64,000 bases of DNA from Acidihalobacter yilgarnensis (GTDB lineage Bacteria; Pseudomonadota; Gammaproteobacteria; DSM-5130; Acidihalobacteraceae). The position numbers and the translations under genes are program-made. The stretch lies in contig NZ_CP017415.1 of the NCBI RefSeq assembly GCF_001753245.1, positions 2,846,040-2,910,039 on the forward strand, written 5' to 3'. The notes beneath the pieces are model-generated. The model was not told the origin of the DNA and did not search any database. It saw only the letters and a program-made list of their open reading frames with translations. Shown here piece after piece: positions 52,735-63,632 of this stretch. Numbering within the stretch: the stretch's first letter is position 1; each line of letters opens with the position of its first letter.

Positions 52735-54463
52735 CTAAAATGTCACTGCGACCCGACCCCATACCTCACTACCCCTAGATGGCCCGACCGACGCCACATA
52801 AGGCCCAATACGATTCGCGTAGGCAAGCGATAATGAATAGCGACGCCAAAACCAATCCATAGCAAATCCAACCCCACCTAACGAGCTCCTATTGGAACCC
52901 GGAAATCCTGGATATTTTTTCTTCAAAAGTTCAACACGCCCATATTGGGAAAACCCGCTTATCACCCAACGCCCAGGCAAATGGAATGGTTTCACAATAT
53001 GCGAAAGAACAAGGCTAGCAAGATAACCCTGCGAACCTTCGCCCTCACCCACAGGATACGCCATGACCCCATCAGGCCCACCCAAAAAATATTGCTCGGA
53101 AGAATCTAAATTCTTACTCGCCCATTGCACTGAAAACATTCCACGCAAAACAAAACCCATAGGAAATTTTTGGTTTCGCGATAAAACCCCATCTATTTTT
53201 GCGTAACGCCCTACTGAATTGATTGTGATTTTATCAAGCGCATAAGCTGATTCCGGTAAAATTCCGAGGCTACCATACGTCAACTTTAGACTACCGCCCG
53301 CATTTCCCCCAAGCCCAAAATCATCATCCTCACTTCCAGAAACACTAGCTTCCATATAGGTGGATTTTTTATTAACAAACCCACCTGTAATACCAATTAT
53401 ATCGCTCATAAATCTCTCCCCAACGCCATACTTAATTCTTATTATTGACCTAGAATGAAGCCACAATGGGTATCTCAAAAACAAATCAACTGATTTCGCC
53501 GACCCGTGAGCGTGCAACGCATAAAACGATTTTCCAAGATGATAGTTTAGTGATGACATTGAAACTCCAGCCCGGAGCCCATCAATAATATTGGGGGTAA
53601 GATAGTTAACTTCTCCGAATAGAACCCCACCCCCCTCTGAATTTAATACGTGCAATCCAAGCTGATCCCCATACCCACTTGGATTATTAACGGTTATATC
53701 AATACCAGATCGAAACTGACCCGAGTAATATCCTCCATGATTGTCTACATAGACATCTCCTGAAACTGCAGGTTTTGACCCGAGGTCGAAGATAGCATCG
53801 GTAGTCCCCGCAGATAACCCAGGCATCAACCTAACTCTAGAATACACAGAAGGGGTAAAATTCAGCAGCGCCAACGCGCGCTCCAACGGTTCTTGCTTAA
53901 CTGGGTCTCCAGATGCAACATCAGATATCGTGTGGCGCACCATTTTATTATCTAATTTAGAATTGTTTTTGATAGAAACCCCCCCCATACACAACCTCTA
54001 CAACATCTATCTCGACAATACCATTATTGATCGTTTGCGCCGGAACATAAGCTCTAGATAAAAAATACCCTCTATCGCGATACAGATCGGTTATTTTCCC
54101 AGCCAGCGACTCAAGCTCTCGCAAGCTGAGCAACCTACCTTCAGCAGGATCGACCACCGACCTCAACACCCCGGAAGGAATAATTTTATTTCCCACTATT
54201 ATTATTTTTTTAATCGGTATCTTTATGCCGATCTTAGAATTCGAGTAAATCTTGTGTTTTTTATCATTTATTTCTATTTTTTTTATTTTTTCATGACTCC
54301 TATCCATCGGACTTATTTGACGCAATAAAGAACCTGCGGTTGGAGTAGAAAAATTGCCTATAGATGCCGCTTCCACAGCACCAGGGAATACGCCAATACC
54401 ACCTGCGCCGAGCACCAACAGCCACGTTACCAAGCCCTCTATTCGCGTGAATATTTTACGCAA
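52735..54463 (-). pseudogene. TpsB-type outer-membrane transporter, frameshifted at a G8 tract
   Basis: TpsB (FhaC/ShlB family) exports its TpsA partner. The N-terminal part (54463-53957) has a signal peptide (LVTWLLVLGAGGIGVFPGAVEA) and POTRA domain (IIIVGNKIIPSGVLRSVVDP; YRDRGYFLSRAYVPAQTI; GIVEIDVVEVVYG). It ends early after a run of eight G (minus strand, 53979-53986). The remaining part (to 52735) includes GDVYVDNHGGYYSGQFRSG, the barrel and a terminal VAVTF. With seven G the frame reads VYGGVSIKNNSKLDNK and gives about 575 residues, the family length. So the gene is off by +1 in a homopolymer: phase variation, decay or sequencing error. It lies 54 bp before tpsA. Confidence 0.88.
53979..53986 (-). 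repeat. G8 homopolymer within tpsB
   Basis: Eight consecutive C on the plus strand (eight G in the gene) mark the exact point where the tpsB frame shifts. Tracts of this length are prone to slipped-strand change. It is the only G/C run of this size I noticed inside a gene here. Confidence 0.8.
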
Positions 54464-54825
54464 CTCAAAACCCTCTAAGTTTTGTTATTAATCAGATCAC
54501 CCCAATCGCAGACACAGGATCACATGCACCTAATAAATGCTCGCCACCACTTTTTTTAAAGTACCCTGATCCAAGGCTAACCACGCACCACCCAACGTCG
54601 CGCCAAGTATCAGCCAAATATCAAAATAACGCTCAACTACAGCCACACCAACGAAATAACCATATTTTTTTAATGCCATTTGGCGCGATCATTCCAAGTA
54701 ACACCGCCATCAAAGCAACCTATACAGAGGATAGGCCAGATTAAGCAAAATGCCAGGCGCTACAGAACATCCAAAAAAGCAATGACGTTGGGACTCTCTA
54801 CTTAGCACTCAACATCTACCACGAC
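54464..54825. other. AT-rich intergenic region upstream of tpsB
   Basis: No convincing gene is seen on either strand. It is AT-rich with several T-runs and likely holds the tpsB promoter on the minus strand, but no clean -10/-35 pair stands out. The composition contrasts with the GC-rich flanks and fits horizontal acquisition of the tps genes. Confidence 0.5.
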
Positions 54826-56062
54826 AGACAGAAGCGGGTCCGGAAATATGGGCCGTTGGGTAAGTACAATGAACGGCGCAAGACGTCTGTCAAGGATTAG
54901 AAGCCAAACGAAAACCTCGCTGTTACACACCAAGACCAAGGTGGCCATCGCCACGCTCAAGGGCAACCACACACTCGCTGAGCAGTTCAACGTCCACCCC
55001 AACTAGATCGCGCAATAGAAGACGCACTTGCTGGATAATCCCTCGGGTGTTTTCGCAACGTTGGTCGACATGCAAGCAGGGACACCGGACCTCTAGGAGT
55101 TGCACGAAAAAATCGGCCCGCAGGCCTTGGAAATGGATTTTTAGCCGGCACGTGCGCTCGCATCGTCGATGTGAGCGCGCTCACAAGCCCCCCGTGCTAC
55201 GCCAAACGAAGCTTCTGGATGTCTCCACGTTAGTCGGTCTATTACTTGCCGCAAACGACACCCGATGCGGATCTGCGATTGATACGGCGGATCGATCCAC
55301 TACATCTTGATCATCCGCTTACGTGTGCTTGCATGCCGCGTGATCTGTTAAAACTGGAAGGCTTAGAAGTGGGTCGCAAGCACCTCGCGACGCTGATGAA
55401 AAGATGAACATCGAGGCGCTCTACCGCAAGGCCAATACGATCCGCCGCAACAGTTCGCGCCGGATCTATTCGTATCGGGTACGCGGCCCTATCATCGACC
55501 GTGCAACCGAGCCTGGACGATGGACACGACCTACTTCCCGATGAGTCGCGGCTTTGTCTATTTGACCGCAGTGCTAGACTGGGCAGTGCGCCGGGTATTG
55601 GCCTGGTGTTTGCCCAACACACTGACACCCAAGGCCTGTGTTGATGCGCTGGAGGAGGCGATCCTGAAATACGCTGCGCCAGAAATCATGAATACCGGTA
55701 GGACAGTCAGTTCACCAACTCTGTGTCATCGGAGTCCTCCAACAACGGCATATCCAGATCAGCATGGATGGCAAAGGGTGCTGGCGGGACAACGTCTTCG
55801 TCGGCGAGCGGCCCTGGAAGATGATCAAGTACGAGGAGGCCTACCTGCATGGCTACGACACCGTCGCCAGTGCACGCCAAGCCTTGGCCATTTACTTTGA
55901 CTTCTACAACCGACGCCGGCCGCAATCCGCACTTGACGGTAAAACACCGGACAGGCCCACTTTGAGCCGCCGTTGCGGACAGCAGCAGCCTAACCCGTAG
56001 AGGACTCACTAAAAAAAACCGAAATACGGGCCAACTCACTGGGCCATTTTTGGACAAACTGG
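54826..56062 (+). pseudogene. degenerate IS3-family insertion sequence
   Basis: A second IS3-type element is present but dead. OrfA remains as KTKVAIATLKGNHTLAEQFN and VHPN, then stops in place of Gln/Trp, later ELHEKIGPQALEMDF (about 54928-55143). OrfB remains in pieces: GPIIDRATEP, DTTYFPMSRGFVYLTAVLDW, CVDALEEAILKYAAPEIMNT, then after a frameshift SMDGKGCWRDNVFVGERPWK (extra residue) and YEEAYLHGYDTVASARQALA (to about 56000). The ends GTCCGGAAATATGGGCC and (reverse) GTCCAAAAATGGCCC suggest terminal repeats. It differs clearly from the intact copy, so it is an independent older insertion. Confidence 0.85.
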
Positions 56063-56075
56063 TCAATCGTTTCAA

Positions 56076-57272
56076 TTACTGATCGTATTTAGGTGTAGCG
56101 CTGATCCTGTGGATGCTCAGATCGGCGCCCTGGTATTCCTGCTCCTGATCCAAACGGATGCCAACCGTGTACTTGAGTCCACCATAAACGACCAGCCCCC
56201 CGACAAAGGCGATTACCACGCCGACGCCGGTGCCGATCAGCTGCGACCACAGACTGACCCCACCCGTCCCACCCAAGGCCTTGAGGCCGAAGATGCCGGC
56301 AGCAATGCCGCCCCAGGCGCCGCACAGGCCATGCAGCGGCCATACGCCCAGCACGTCGTCGATGCGCCAGCGATTCTGCGTCAGGGTGAACAGCCATACG
56401 AACAACCCACCGGCCACCGCGCCGGTAACGAGGGCGCCTACCGGGTGCATCAGGTTCGAGCCGGCGCAAATCGCGACCAAGCCGGCGAGCGGACCGTTAT
56501 GCACGAAGCCAGGGTCGTTACGGCCGGCCAGCAACGCTGCCAGAATTCCACCTGCCATCGCCATCAGGCTGTTCACCGCCACCAGCCCACTGATCTGCCG
56601 TATGTCTTGCGCGGACATCACATTGAAACCGAACCAGCCAACGGTCAATATCCAGGCGCCCAACGCCAGGAAGGGTATGTTCGACGGCGGATGGGCGGAC
56701 AACTCGCCATCCTTGCCATAGCGTCCGTGTCGCGGCCCCAGCATCAGCACCGCGGCCAGCGCGATCCAGCCACCCATCGCATGCACCACCACCGAACCAG
56801 CAAAGTCGTGAAAGGGCGCGCCGAATTGATGGGTCAGCCAAGCCTGGAAACCAAAGTGATCGCCCCACACCAGACCTTCATAGAAGGGGTACACCAACGC
56901 CACGAGCAGAAAAGTTGCAGCGAGCTGCGGATAGAAGCGCGCACGCTCGGCGATACCGCCGGAAACGATGGCTGGGATCGCTGCGGCAAAGGTGAGCAGG
57001 AAGAAAAAGCGGACCAATTCCTTGCCGTTATCCAACGACAGGTTACCTGCGTCACGCATGAAATCCGTGTGATAGGCGACGTAATAGCCGATGAAAAAAT
57101 ATGCCAAGGTGGAGATCGCAAAATCGACCAAGATCTTGACCAGTGCATTGACCTGATTCTTGCGCCGGACGGTGCCCACCTCTAGAAAGGCGAAACCCGC
57201 ATGCATGGCCAGCACCAGGATGGCGCCAAGCAGTAGAAACAGGGTATCTAGGGCCGGATTGAGATTATTCAT
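56076..57272 (-). CDS. amt: ammonium transporter Amt
   Basis: The 398-residue channel moves ammonium/ammonia across the inner membrane. Eleven TM segments can be traced. The twin His of the pore are His164 in VVVHAMGG and His314 in WPLHGLCGAWGG. The Phe gate region is in FFFLLTFAAAIPAIVSGG. Residues such as NIPFLALGAWILTVGWFGFN are typical. No signal peptide is apparent, and no glnK gene is adjacent. It ends just after the dead IS element, whose insertion may have displaced any downstream gene. Confidence 0.95.
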   Translation of the reverse strand: MNNLNPALDTLFLLLGAILVLAMHAGFAFLEVGTVRRKNQVNALVKILVDFAISTLAYFFIGYYVAYHTDFMRDAGNLSLDNGKELVRFFFLLTFAAAIPAIVSGGIAERARFYPQLAATFLLVALVYPFYEGLVWGDHFGFQAWLTHQFGAPFHDFAGSVVVHAMGGWIALAAVLMLGPRHGRYGKDGELSAHPPSNIPFLALGAWILTVGWFGFNVMSAQDIRQISGLVAVNSLMAMAGGILAALLAGRNDPGFVHNGPLAGLVAICAGSNLMHPVGALVTGAVAGGLFVWLFTLTQNRWRIDDVLGVWPLHGLCGAWGGIAAGIFGLKALGGTGGVSLWSQLIGTGVGVVIAFVGGLVVYGGLKYTVGIRLDQEQEYQGADLSIHRISATPKYDQ

Positions 57273-57350
57273 CGAGGATGCACCGATAGCGACGCCAAAA
57301 GCGCACTATCTTAGTGCATTAAAAGACTCATGCACAGATAGAGTGCACCC

Positions 57351-57917
57351 TCAGGTCTGCGGCAGAGTGACGCCTCGCTGTCCCTGGTATTTGCCGCCAC
57401 GATCCTTGTAAGACACCTCGCAAACTTCGTCAGACTCCAGAAACAACATCTGAGCGATACCTTCGTTGGCGTAAATTTTGGCAGGTAACGGCGTGGTATT
57501 GGAGAACTCCAGTGTCACATGCCCCTCCCACTCTGGTTCCAGCGGCGTCACATTGACGATGATGCCGCAGCGCGCATAAGTGGATTTTCCGAGGCAAATG
57601 GTGAGCACGTTGCGCGGAATGCGGAAATATTCGACCGTGCGCGCCAGCGCGAAGGAGTTCGGCGGGATGATGCAAACGTCAGATTTGACGTCAACGAAGC
57701 TGTTCTGATCGAAACCCTTGGGGTCGACGATCGCCGAATTGATGTTGGTGAATATCTTGAATTCGTCGGCACAACGCACGTCGTAGCCGTAGCTGGAGGT
57801 ACCATAGGACACAATCCGCTGTTCACCGCTGTGCCGCACCTGCCCCGGCTCGAAGGGATCGATCATATCGTGCTCAGCGGCCATACGGCGGATCCAGCGA
57901 TCAGACTTAATGGACAT
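57351..57917 (-). CDS. dcd: dCTP deaminase
   Basis: The 188-residue enzyme converts dCTP to dUTP for thymidylate synthesis. Typical sequences are [59 protein letters not shown] with the catalytic Glu/Ser area, and [22 protein letters not shown]-type C-terminus. I chose the ATG at 57917 ([13 protein letters not shown]), the conserved family start. It lies 49 bp after the mrp gene on the same strand. Length is normal. Confidence 0.97.
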   Translation of the reverse strand: MSIKSDRWIRRMAAEHDMIDPFEPGQVRHSGEQRIVSYGTSSYGYDVRCADEFKIFTNINSAIVDPKGFDQNSFVDVKSDVCIIPPNSFALARTVEYFRIPRNVLTICLGKSTYARCGIIVNVTPLEPEWEGHVTLEFSNTTPLPAKIYANEGIAQMLFLESDEVCEVSYKDRGGKYQGQRGVTLPQT

Positions 57918-57966
57918 GCGGCGGGCTCCGGGCCTGAGCGGGGCGTCGTGCGCCCCACGTATCGGG

Positions 57967-59058
57967 TCAGTTGTTCTGGATGACGATGTTAGGGAACTTG
58001 CCACTGTAGTCCTTGGACTGGCGGGCAAGCTGTGCGGCGGTATGGCGAGCGATATCGCGATAAATCTCGGCAACCCGTCCTCCCGGATCGGCCACAACGG
58101 TCGGTTTGCCGCTATCGGCCTGCTCCCGGATACGGATATCCAGCGGCAGTGAACCGAGCAGCTCCACGCCGTAGTCGTCCGACATGCGTTGACCGCCCCC
58201 TTCGCCGAAGATACGTTCTTCGTGGCCGCACTTCGAACAAATGTGGATGCTCATGTTTTCCACGATGCCAAGCACCGGCACTTCGACCTTCTCGAACATC
58301 TTCAGGCCCTTGCGCGCGTCCAGCAGGGCGATGTCCTGCGGGGTGGTAACGATCACCGCACCACTGACCGGAATCTTCTGCGACAAAGTCAGCTGGATGT
58401 CGCCGGTACCCGGTGGCAGGTCGATGACCAGATAGTCCAACTCGCCCCAGCGGGTTTCGGAAAGGAGTTGCTCCAGCGCCTGCGTCACCATCGGCCCGCG
58501 CCAGATCATCGGCGTTTCTTCCTCAATGAGGAAGCCGATGGACATCGCCTTGATGCCATAGTTTTCCATCGGCTCGAGCATCCGCCCGTCCTTGGTCTCC
58601 GGCTTACCCGAAATACCCAGCATGCGCGGCTGGCTCGGGCCATAGATATCGGCATCGAGCAAGCCCACGCTGGCGCCCTCGGCGTACAACGCCAGCGCCA
58701 GGTTCACCGCCGTGGTGGACTTGCCGACACCGCCCTTGCCCGATGCCACGGCGATAATGTTCTTGACCCCGGCAAGTGGCTTGAGGTTGCGTTGCACGGC
58801 ATGGGACACGATCTCCCATTTCACGTCGACCTCAACCTTGTCGACACCGGCGACACGCCCGGCATGCTCACGAATCTCCGCCTGGATCGCCGGCACCAAC
58901 TCTTTGGCTGGGTAACCCAGCACCACGTCCACAACCACCTTCGATCCGTCGATACGAATGTCGCGGATCTGGCCGGCAGCGACTCTATCCTTTTCAAGGT
59001 AAGGGTCCTGAATAACCTTCAGGGCCGTTTCAATCTGCAAACGGGATACCTCAGCCAT
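57967..59058 (-). CDS. mrp: Mrp/ApbC-type iron-sulfur cluster carrier ATPase
   Basis: The 363-residue P-loop ATPase delivers Fe-S clusters to apoproteins. An N-terminal MIP18-like domain (about 1-90, [20 protein letters not shown]) precedes the deviant Walker [24 protein letters not shown], and the CxxC pair ICSKCGHEE that bridges the dimer. I chose the ATG at 59058 with GGAGG 9 nt upstream; earlier in-frame ATGs lie before this site. It is divergent from metG. Its role suits the many Fe-S proteins of the sHdr and radical-SAM genes. Confidence 0.95.
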   Translation of the reverse strand: MAEVSRLQIETALKVIQDPYLEKDRVAAGQIRDIRIDGSKVVVDVVLGYPAKELVPAIQAEIREHAGRVAGVDKVEVDVKWEIVSHAVQRNLKPLAGVKNIIAVASGKGGVGKSTTAVNLALALYAEGASVGLLDADIYGPSQPRMLGISGKPETKDGRMLEPMENYGIKAMSIGFLIEEETPMIWRGPMVTQALEQLLSETRWGELDYLVIDLPPGTGDIQLTLSQKIPVSGAVIVTTPQDIALLDARKGLKMFEKVEVPVLGIVENMSIHICSKCGHEERIFGEGGGQRMSDDYGVELLGSLPLDIRIREQADSGKPTVVADPGGRVAEIYRDIARHTAAQLARQSKDYSGKFPNIVIQNN

Positions 59059-59236
59059 CGCGTACGCGCCTCCAAAAACGTTCCGGGCCAGATGGCCCAA
59101 GCTGCAGCGATTGTACACCATGCCCCCACCCCCGATAAACCGCATAAATGCGGGGTTTGAGCGCACGCGCGCATGGCCGGCGGGCGTCGGACCTGATATG
59201 TTTAACCGCTTTTCGAAACGCAGACGAGCCTCCCCC

Positions 59237-61252
59237 ATGACGCGCGACATCCTGGTCACCAGCGCCCTGCCCTACGCCAATGGGCCAATCCATATCGGCC
59301 ACCTTGTCGAGTACATCCAGACCGATGTCTGGGTACGCTTCCAGCGCATGCACGGTCACCGCTGCTTCTACGTCGGCGCCGACGACGCTCACGGCACCCC
59401 GGTGATGTTGCGGGCCCAAGGCGAAGGGATATCTCCTGAATCGCTGATTGAACGCGTCGGCGCGGAGCACCGCGCGGACTTCGACGCCTTCGGCATCAGC
59501 TTCGACAATTACTACAGCACCCATTCAGAGGAAAACCGCGCGTTCGCATCCGACATCTATCTGAAGCTGCGCGAGGCCGGACACATCGCACGACGTACCA
59601 TCAGCCAGTTCTACGACCCCGAACAGAAAATGTTCCTCCCAGACCGCTTCATCAAGGGCGGCTGCCCGCGCTGCGGCGCGGCGGATCAATACGGCGACAA
59701 CTGCGAAGTCTGCGGCGCCACCTACGACGCGGCCGAACTCAAGGACCCGCGTTCGGTGCTCAGCGGCGCCACGCCGGTGAAAAAGGACTCCGAGCATTAC
59801 TTCTTCAAGCTCTCCAACTTCGAGGCCATGCTGCGCGAATTCGTGCGTGACGCCACGCAGACGGAAGTGGCAAATAAAATGAACGAGTGGCTGTCGACCG
59901 GCCTGAACGACTGGGACATCTCGCGCGACGCGCCCTATTTTGGCTTTGAAATTCCAGACGCGCCGGGCAAGTATTTCTACGTCTGGCTGGACGCGCCCAT
60001 CGGTTACATGGCGAGCTTCAAGAAGCTCAGTGAACGCTTGGGCCTGGACTTCGACGCTTGGTGGAACACCGACGCCAAGACTGAGCTGTATCACTTTATC
60101 GGCAAGGACATCCTGCGCTTTCACACCCTGTTCTGGCCAGCCGTGCTCAAGGGTGCGGGGCTACGCACGCCGACCGCCATCTACGCGCACGGCTTCCTCA
60201 CTGTGGATGGCCAGAAGATGTCCAAATCGCGCGGCACCTTCATCAAGGCGCGCACCTATCTGGACCATCTCGACCCCGAATATCTGCGCTACTACTTCGC
60301 CGCAAAACTCGGGGCCGGCGTCGATGACCTCGACCTGAACCTCGACGACTTCGTCGCGCGGGTCAATTCCGACCTCGTCGGCAAAGTCGTCAACATCGCC
60401 AGCCGCTGCGCCGGGTTCATCCACAAACACTTCGACGACACGCTTGCCGATATCCTGCCTGATCCGGGGCTGCATCAAACGGTCGCCGCCGCAGGCGCGA
60501 CCCTCGCGGGCCACTACGAGCGTCGCGAGTACGGCCAGGCCATGCGTGAAATCATGGCGCTTGCCGACCTTGCCAACCAGTACATCGACGAGCACAAACC
60601 TTGGGCACTGGCCAAACAGCCCGGGCAGGAAGCACAGATCCAGGCCGTATGCACTCAAGGCATCGACCTGTTCCACCAGCTGATCGTGTACCTCAAGCCG
60701 GTACTCCCCGCCTTGGCCGCACGCGCCGAAGCTTTTCTCTGCATCGAGGCACAGAACTGGGAAGATGCCGCCACCCCGCTATGCGGCCACAAAATTCAGC
60801 CCTACGCGCCTCTACTCACCCGCATCGACCCGAGTGCTATTGAAGCCATGACCGAAGCCGCCAAGGTAGACCTGCAGGCCGCCGCGCCCGCGCCAACCGG
60901 CCCACTGGCCGACGACCCAATCCGCCCTGAGATCGCCTACGACGATTTCGCCAAGGTAGACCTGCGCGTTGCGCGTATTGCCAAGGCCGAACACGTGGAA
61001 GGCGCCGAAAAACTGCTGCGTTTGACCCTCGACCTCGGCGGAGAGACGCGCAACGTCTTCGCGGGCATCAAGTCCGCCTACGCGCCCGAGGATCTCGAAG
61101 GCCGACTCACCGTCATGGTCGCCAACCTCGCCCCTCGCAAGATGCGCTTTGGCATCTCCGAGGGCATGGTCCTTGCCGCCGGCCCCGGCGGCAAGGACCT
61201 GTTCGTGCTCGGCCCCGACGACGGCGCTAAACCCGGCATGCGAGTGAAATAG
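59237..61252 (+). CDS. metG: methionyl-tRNA synthetase
   Basis: The 671-residue class I synthetase charges tRNA-Met. [10 protein letters not shown] is the HIGH motif and [11 protein letters not shown] the KMSKS loop. The zinc knuckle reads [20 protein letters not shown]-terminal tRNA-binding EMAP/Trbp111 domain (about 570-671, [20 protein letters not shown]) gives the dimeric, long form. I chose the ATG at 59237 ([16 protein letters not shown]), the family's usual start. Length agrees with E. coli MetG (677). Confidence 0.98.
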   Translation: MTRDILVTSALPYANGPIHIGHLVEYIQTDVWVRFQRMHGHRCFYVGADDAHGTPVMLRAQGEGISPESLIERVGAEHRADFDAFGISFDNYYSTHSEENRAFASDIYLKLREAGHIARRTISQFYDPEQKMFLPDRFIKGGCPRCGAADQYGDNCEVCGATYDAAELKDPRSVLSGATPVKKDSEHYFFKLSNFEAMLREFVRDATQTEVANKMNEWLSTGLNDWDISRDAPYFGFEIPDAPGKYFYVWLDAPIGYMASFKKLSERLGLDFDAWWNTDAKTELYHFIGKDILRFHTLFWPAVLKGAGLRTPTAIYAHGFLTVDGQKMSKSRGTFIKARTYLDHLDPEYLRYYFAAKLGAGVDDLDLNLDDFVARVNSDLVGKVVNIASRCAGFIHKHFDDTLADILPDPGLHQTVAAAGATLAGHYERREYGQAMREIMALADLANQYIDEHKPWALAKQPGQEAQIQAVCTQGIDLFHQLIVYLKPVLPALAARAEAFLCIEAQNWEDAATPLCGHKIQPYAPLLTRIDPSAIEAMTEAAKVDLQAAAPAPTGPLADDPIRPEIAYDDFAKVDLRVARIAKAEHVEGAEKLLRLTLDLGGETRNVFAGIKSAYAPEDLEGRLTVMVANLAPRKMRFGISEGMVLAAGPGGKDLFVLGPDDGAKPGMRVK

Positions 61253-61311
61253 GCTGGCTTCCCGATCCAGCCTCGCAGGCACCCCACCACCGCATTGAGG
61301 AGGCAGATCGG

Positions 61312-62028
61312 ATGAACCCGGAAAAACCACTCGCCATAGTCGCCGGGGTCGGCCCCGGTTTGGGCGCAGCGCTATGTCGCCAATTCAGCGCGGCCGGCTA
61401 TGCCGTCGCAGGGCTTGCGCGCACGCGCCACCACACCAACGCGTTAGCCGCAGAACTTGAGGCGGGCGGCGGCTCCACGCTCATGCTGGCCTGCGACCTC
61501 ACTGACGAAGCCGCCGCACACACGGCGATGGAGGAGGCGACCGACAGACTCGGTCCACCGGAGATACTGGTCTATAACGCCGGCGCCATCGCCATGCACG
61601 CCTTCGCCGAAACACCCGTGGAGGACTTCGACAGGCTATGGGCGATTAACTGCCGGGGCGCCTTTCTATGCGCTCGCCACGTCGTACCAGCCATGCAGGC
61701 GCGCGGCCAGGGCACCATTATTTTCACCGGCGCCAGCGCCGCAACCAAACCGGCCGCCCGCTTCGCCGCCTTCGGCGCGGCCAAGTTCGCCCTGCGTGGC
61801 ATGGCGCAGGCTATGGCGCGAGAACTGGGCCCGCAGGGCATCCACGTCGCACATGTCATCATCGACGGCATGATCCTCACGCCGAAAAACCGCGACCGCC
61901 CCGGCGTCACCACCGACAACACGCTGGACCCGGACGCGATCGCGCAAACCTATCTGGCTCTAATCCGCCAAAACCGCTCCGCCTGGACGCAGGAAATTGA
62001 TCTGCGGCCGAATGTAGAGACCTTCTGA
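61312..62028 (+). CDS. short-chain dehydrogenase-like protein with Tyr-to-Phe change
   Basis: The 238-residue protein has the SDR fold: glycine motif VAGVGPGLGAALCRQF, CDLTD, VYNAG (NAG) and a catalytic region with Ser142, Phe154 where Tyr is expected and Lys158 (AAFGAAKFALRG). The exchange of Tyr for Phe is seen in a recurrent SDR subgroup with ARELGPQGIHVAHVIIDG, so the function may be non-dehydrogenase. GAGGAGG lies just upstream of the ATG. It follows metG by 59 bp and converges with thrC. Substrate unknown. Confidence 0.85.
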   Translation: MNPEKPLAIVAGVGPGLGAALCRQFSAAGYAVAGLARTRHHTNALAAELEAGGGSTLMLACDLTDEAAAHTAMEEATDRLGPPEILVYNAGAIAMHAFAETPVEDFDRLWAINCRGAFLCARHVVPAMQARGQGTIIFTGASAATKPAARFAAFGAAKFALRGMAQAMARELGPQGIHVAHVIIDGMILTPKNRDRPGVTTDNTLDPDAIAQTYLALIRQNRSAWTQEIDLRPNVETF

Positions 62029-62162
62029 GCGCTCGCTGACCTCCAGGTAGGACAGCGGGGCTATTCGGATCTTCAACAGACAACACCTAAGACCACGCGA
62101 CCGATAGCAAAACGACGCCGCGGGAACCTTCCATACACACTGCTCGCGCATAGCGAACGAGT

Positions 62163-63632
62163 TTAGAGGAAGCTCAAAACCGCCTGCTCGATATCGCTCT
62201 TGTCGATTACGGTGTCTTGGGTGACCGGCTTGCCGAACAAGGCCCGGATCCGCGCCGGGATAGGGGTGCCGGCTTTCGCGGCAACGGCTCCGAGCGCCTC
62301 GACGTCGTGCGTGCCGACTTCACCGGTCAACGCATTGGCAATCGTCGGCGAGAACTTGGTCCACTCGGCCGTCGAATAAGCGATGGTAACCAGCGGCTGA
62401 GTACGACAGGTGTCATAAGCCTTGAAGCAGGTGGCGGTGTGTGGGTCCATCAGGTAGCCGGCAGCAAAGGCTTGTTGGATGTACCGACGCCCCTCGTCAT
62501 CATCGCAATAATCCGCGGAAAAGATTGCCTGCAGAGCCGCCCGTTCGTCGCTCCTCAGTTCGTAGTGACGTTCGGCATCCAATTGCTGCATCAGCGCCCT
62601 TGTCCGATCCCCACCGAATAGGTCGAACAGCACGCGCTCGATGTTTGACGATTTGAGGATGTCCATCGCCGGGGCATGGGTAGCGATCACACTACGATCA
62701 CGCAAGTCGTAGCGCCCCGTGTTGATCAACTCGGTCAACACATTATTGCGGTTGGAAGCTATCAGGATCTTCTCCACCGGCAACCCCATTTTCATCGCGT
62801 AGTAACCGCCCAGGGCGTTGCCGAAATTACCGCTAGGCACATCGAGATAAACCTTATCACCGAGCACAATGGCGCCTTGGCGCACCAATTCCAGATAGCT
62901 ATGGATATGATAGATCTGCTGGAAGATGATGCGGCCGAAGTTCACCGAGTTGGCCGCCGACAGCAGAGTGTTCTTCTCCTTCAGCTTGGCGCGAAAAGTG
63001 TCGGAGCCAAGTAGGGTCTTGAGGGCATTCTGAGCGTCGTCGAAGTCGCCGTGGATGCCAATCACTTTGAGATTCGCCGCATCTTCGGTAACCATCTGTA
63101 GCCGCTGAACGTCAGAGGTCCCACCGTCCGGGTACAGACAGGCGACCTTAACGTTCGGGCGATTCTTGAAAGTTTCCAGCGTAGCCGGGCCGGTATCGCC
63201 GCTGGTGGCGGCCAGAATTAGGTAATGCTCGCCACGTCGCTGCGCCAACGCTGAAAGAATCGTGCCGAAAGGTTGCAGAGCCATGTCTTTGAAGGCGCGC
63301 GTAGGACCATGATAGAGCTCGCTGACATAGAGATCCTCGCTCACCCTCACCACCGGCACCGGATTGGCCGGGTCGTCGAAATCGTCGTATAGCGCCAAGG
63401 CCTCGTCGATCAGCGCCGCATCGATATCCAGCTCGAAGGCTACCAGCACGTCGCGCGCCAAGGTTTTGTAATCGACGCTCACGTGCTTCGCAAGAAAATC
63501 ACCACCCAGGTCCGGCAGGTGCTCGGGCACGTAAATGCCGCCAAAGGACGACATGGGGTTGAGGATAGCGTCTGAAAAGCCTATTCGAGCGGGGCGCTGG
63601 CCGTCGTTACCACGAGTTTCGATGAAGTACAT
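62163..63632 (-). CDS. thrC: threonine synthase
   Basis: The PLP enzyme of 489 residues makes threonine from O-phosphohomoserine. The PLP-binding Lys115 is in HGPTRAFKDMALQPFG. LAATSGDTGPATLETF is the phosphate-binding region, and VPSGNFGNALGGYYA supports cofactor binding. The start (MYFIETRGNDGQRPAR) is the family's usual one; an open frame continues 93 bp upstream. It is the long (about 480) class I-like bacterial form. Upstream lies 300 bp without a clear gene. Confidence 0.96.
   Translation of the reverse strand: MYFIETRGNDGQRPARIGFSDAILNPMSSFGGIYVPEHLPDLGGDFLAKHVSVDYKTLARDVLVAFELDIDAALIDEALALYDDFDDPANPVPVVRVSEDLYVSELYHGPTRAFKDMALQPFGTILSALAQRRGEHYLILAATSGDTGPATLETFKNRPNVKVACLYPDGGTSDVQRLQMVTEDAANLKVIGIHGDFDDAQNALKTLLGSDTFRAKLKEKNTLLSAANSVNFGRIIFQQIYHIHSYLELVRQGAIVLGDKVYLDVPSGNFGNALGGYYAMKMGLPVEKILIASNRNNVLTELINTGRYDLRDRSVIATHAPAMDILKSSNIERVLFDLFGGDRTRALMQQLDAERHYELRSDERAALQAIFSADYCDDDEGRRYIQQAFAAGYLMDPHTATCFKAYDTCRTQPLVTIAYSTAEWTKFSPTIANALTGEVGTHDVEALGAVAAKAGTPIPARIRALFGKPVTQDTVIDKSDIEQAVLSFL

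Noticed and set aside
56109-57185. 358-residue plus-strand frame opposite amt
   Set aside because: Antisense shadow of a membrane protein; Gln/Arg/His-rich and featureless.
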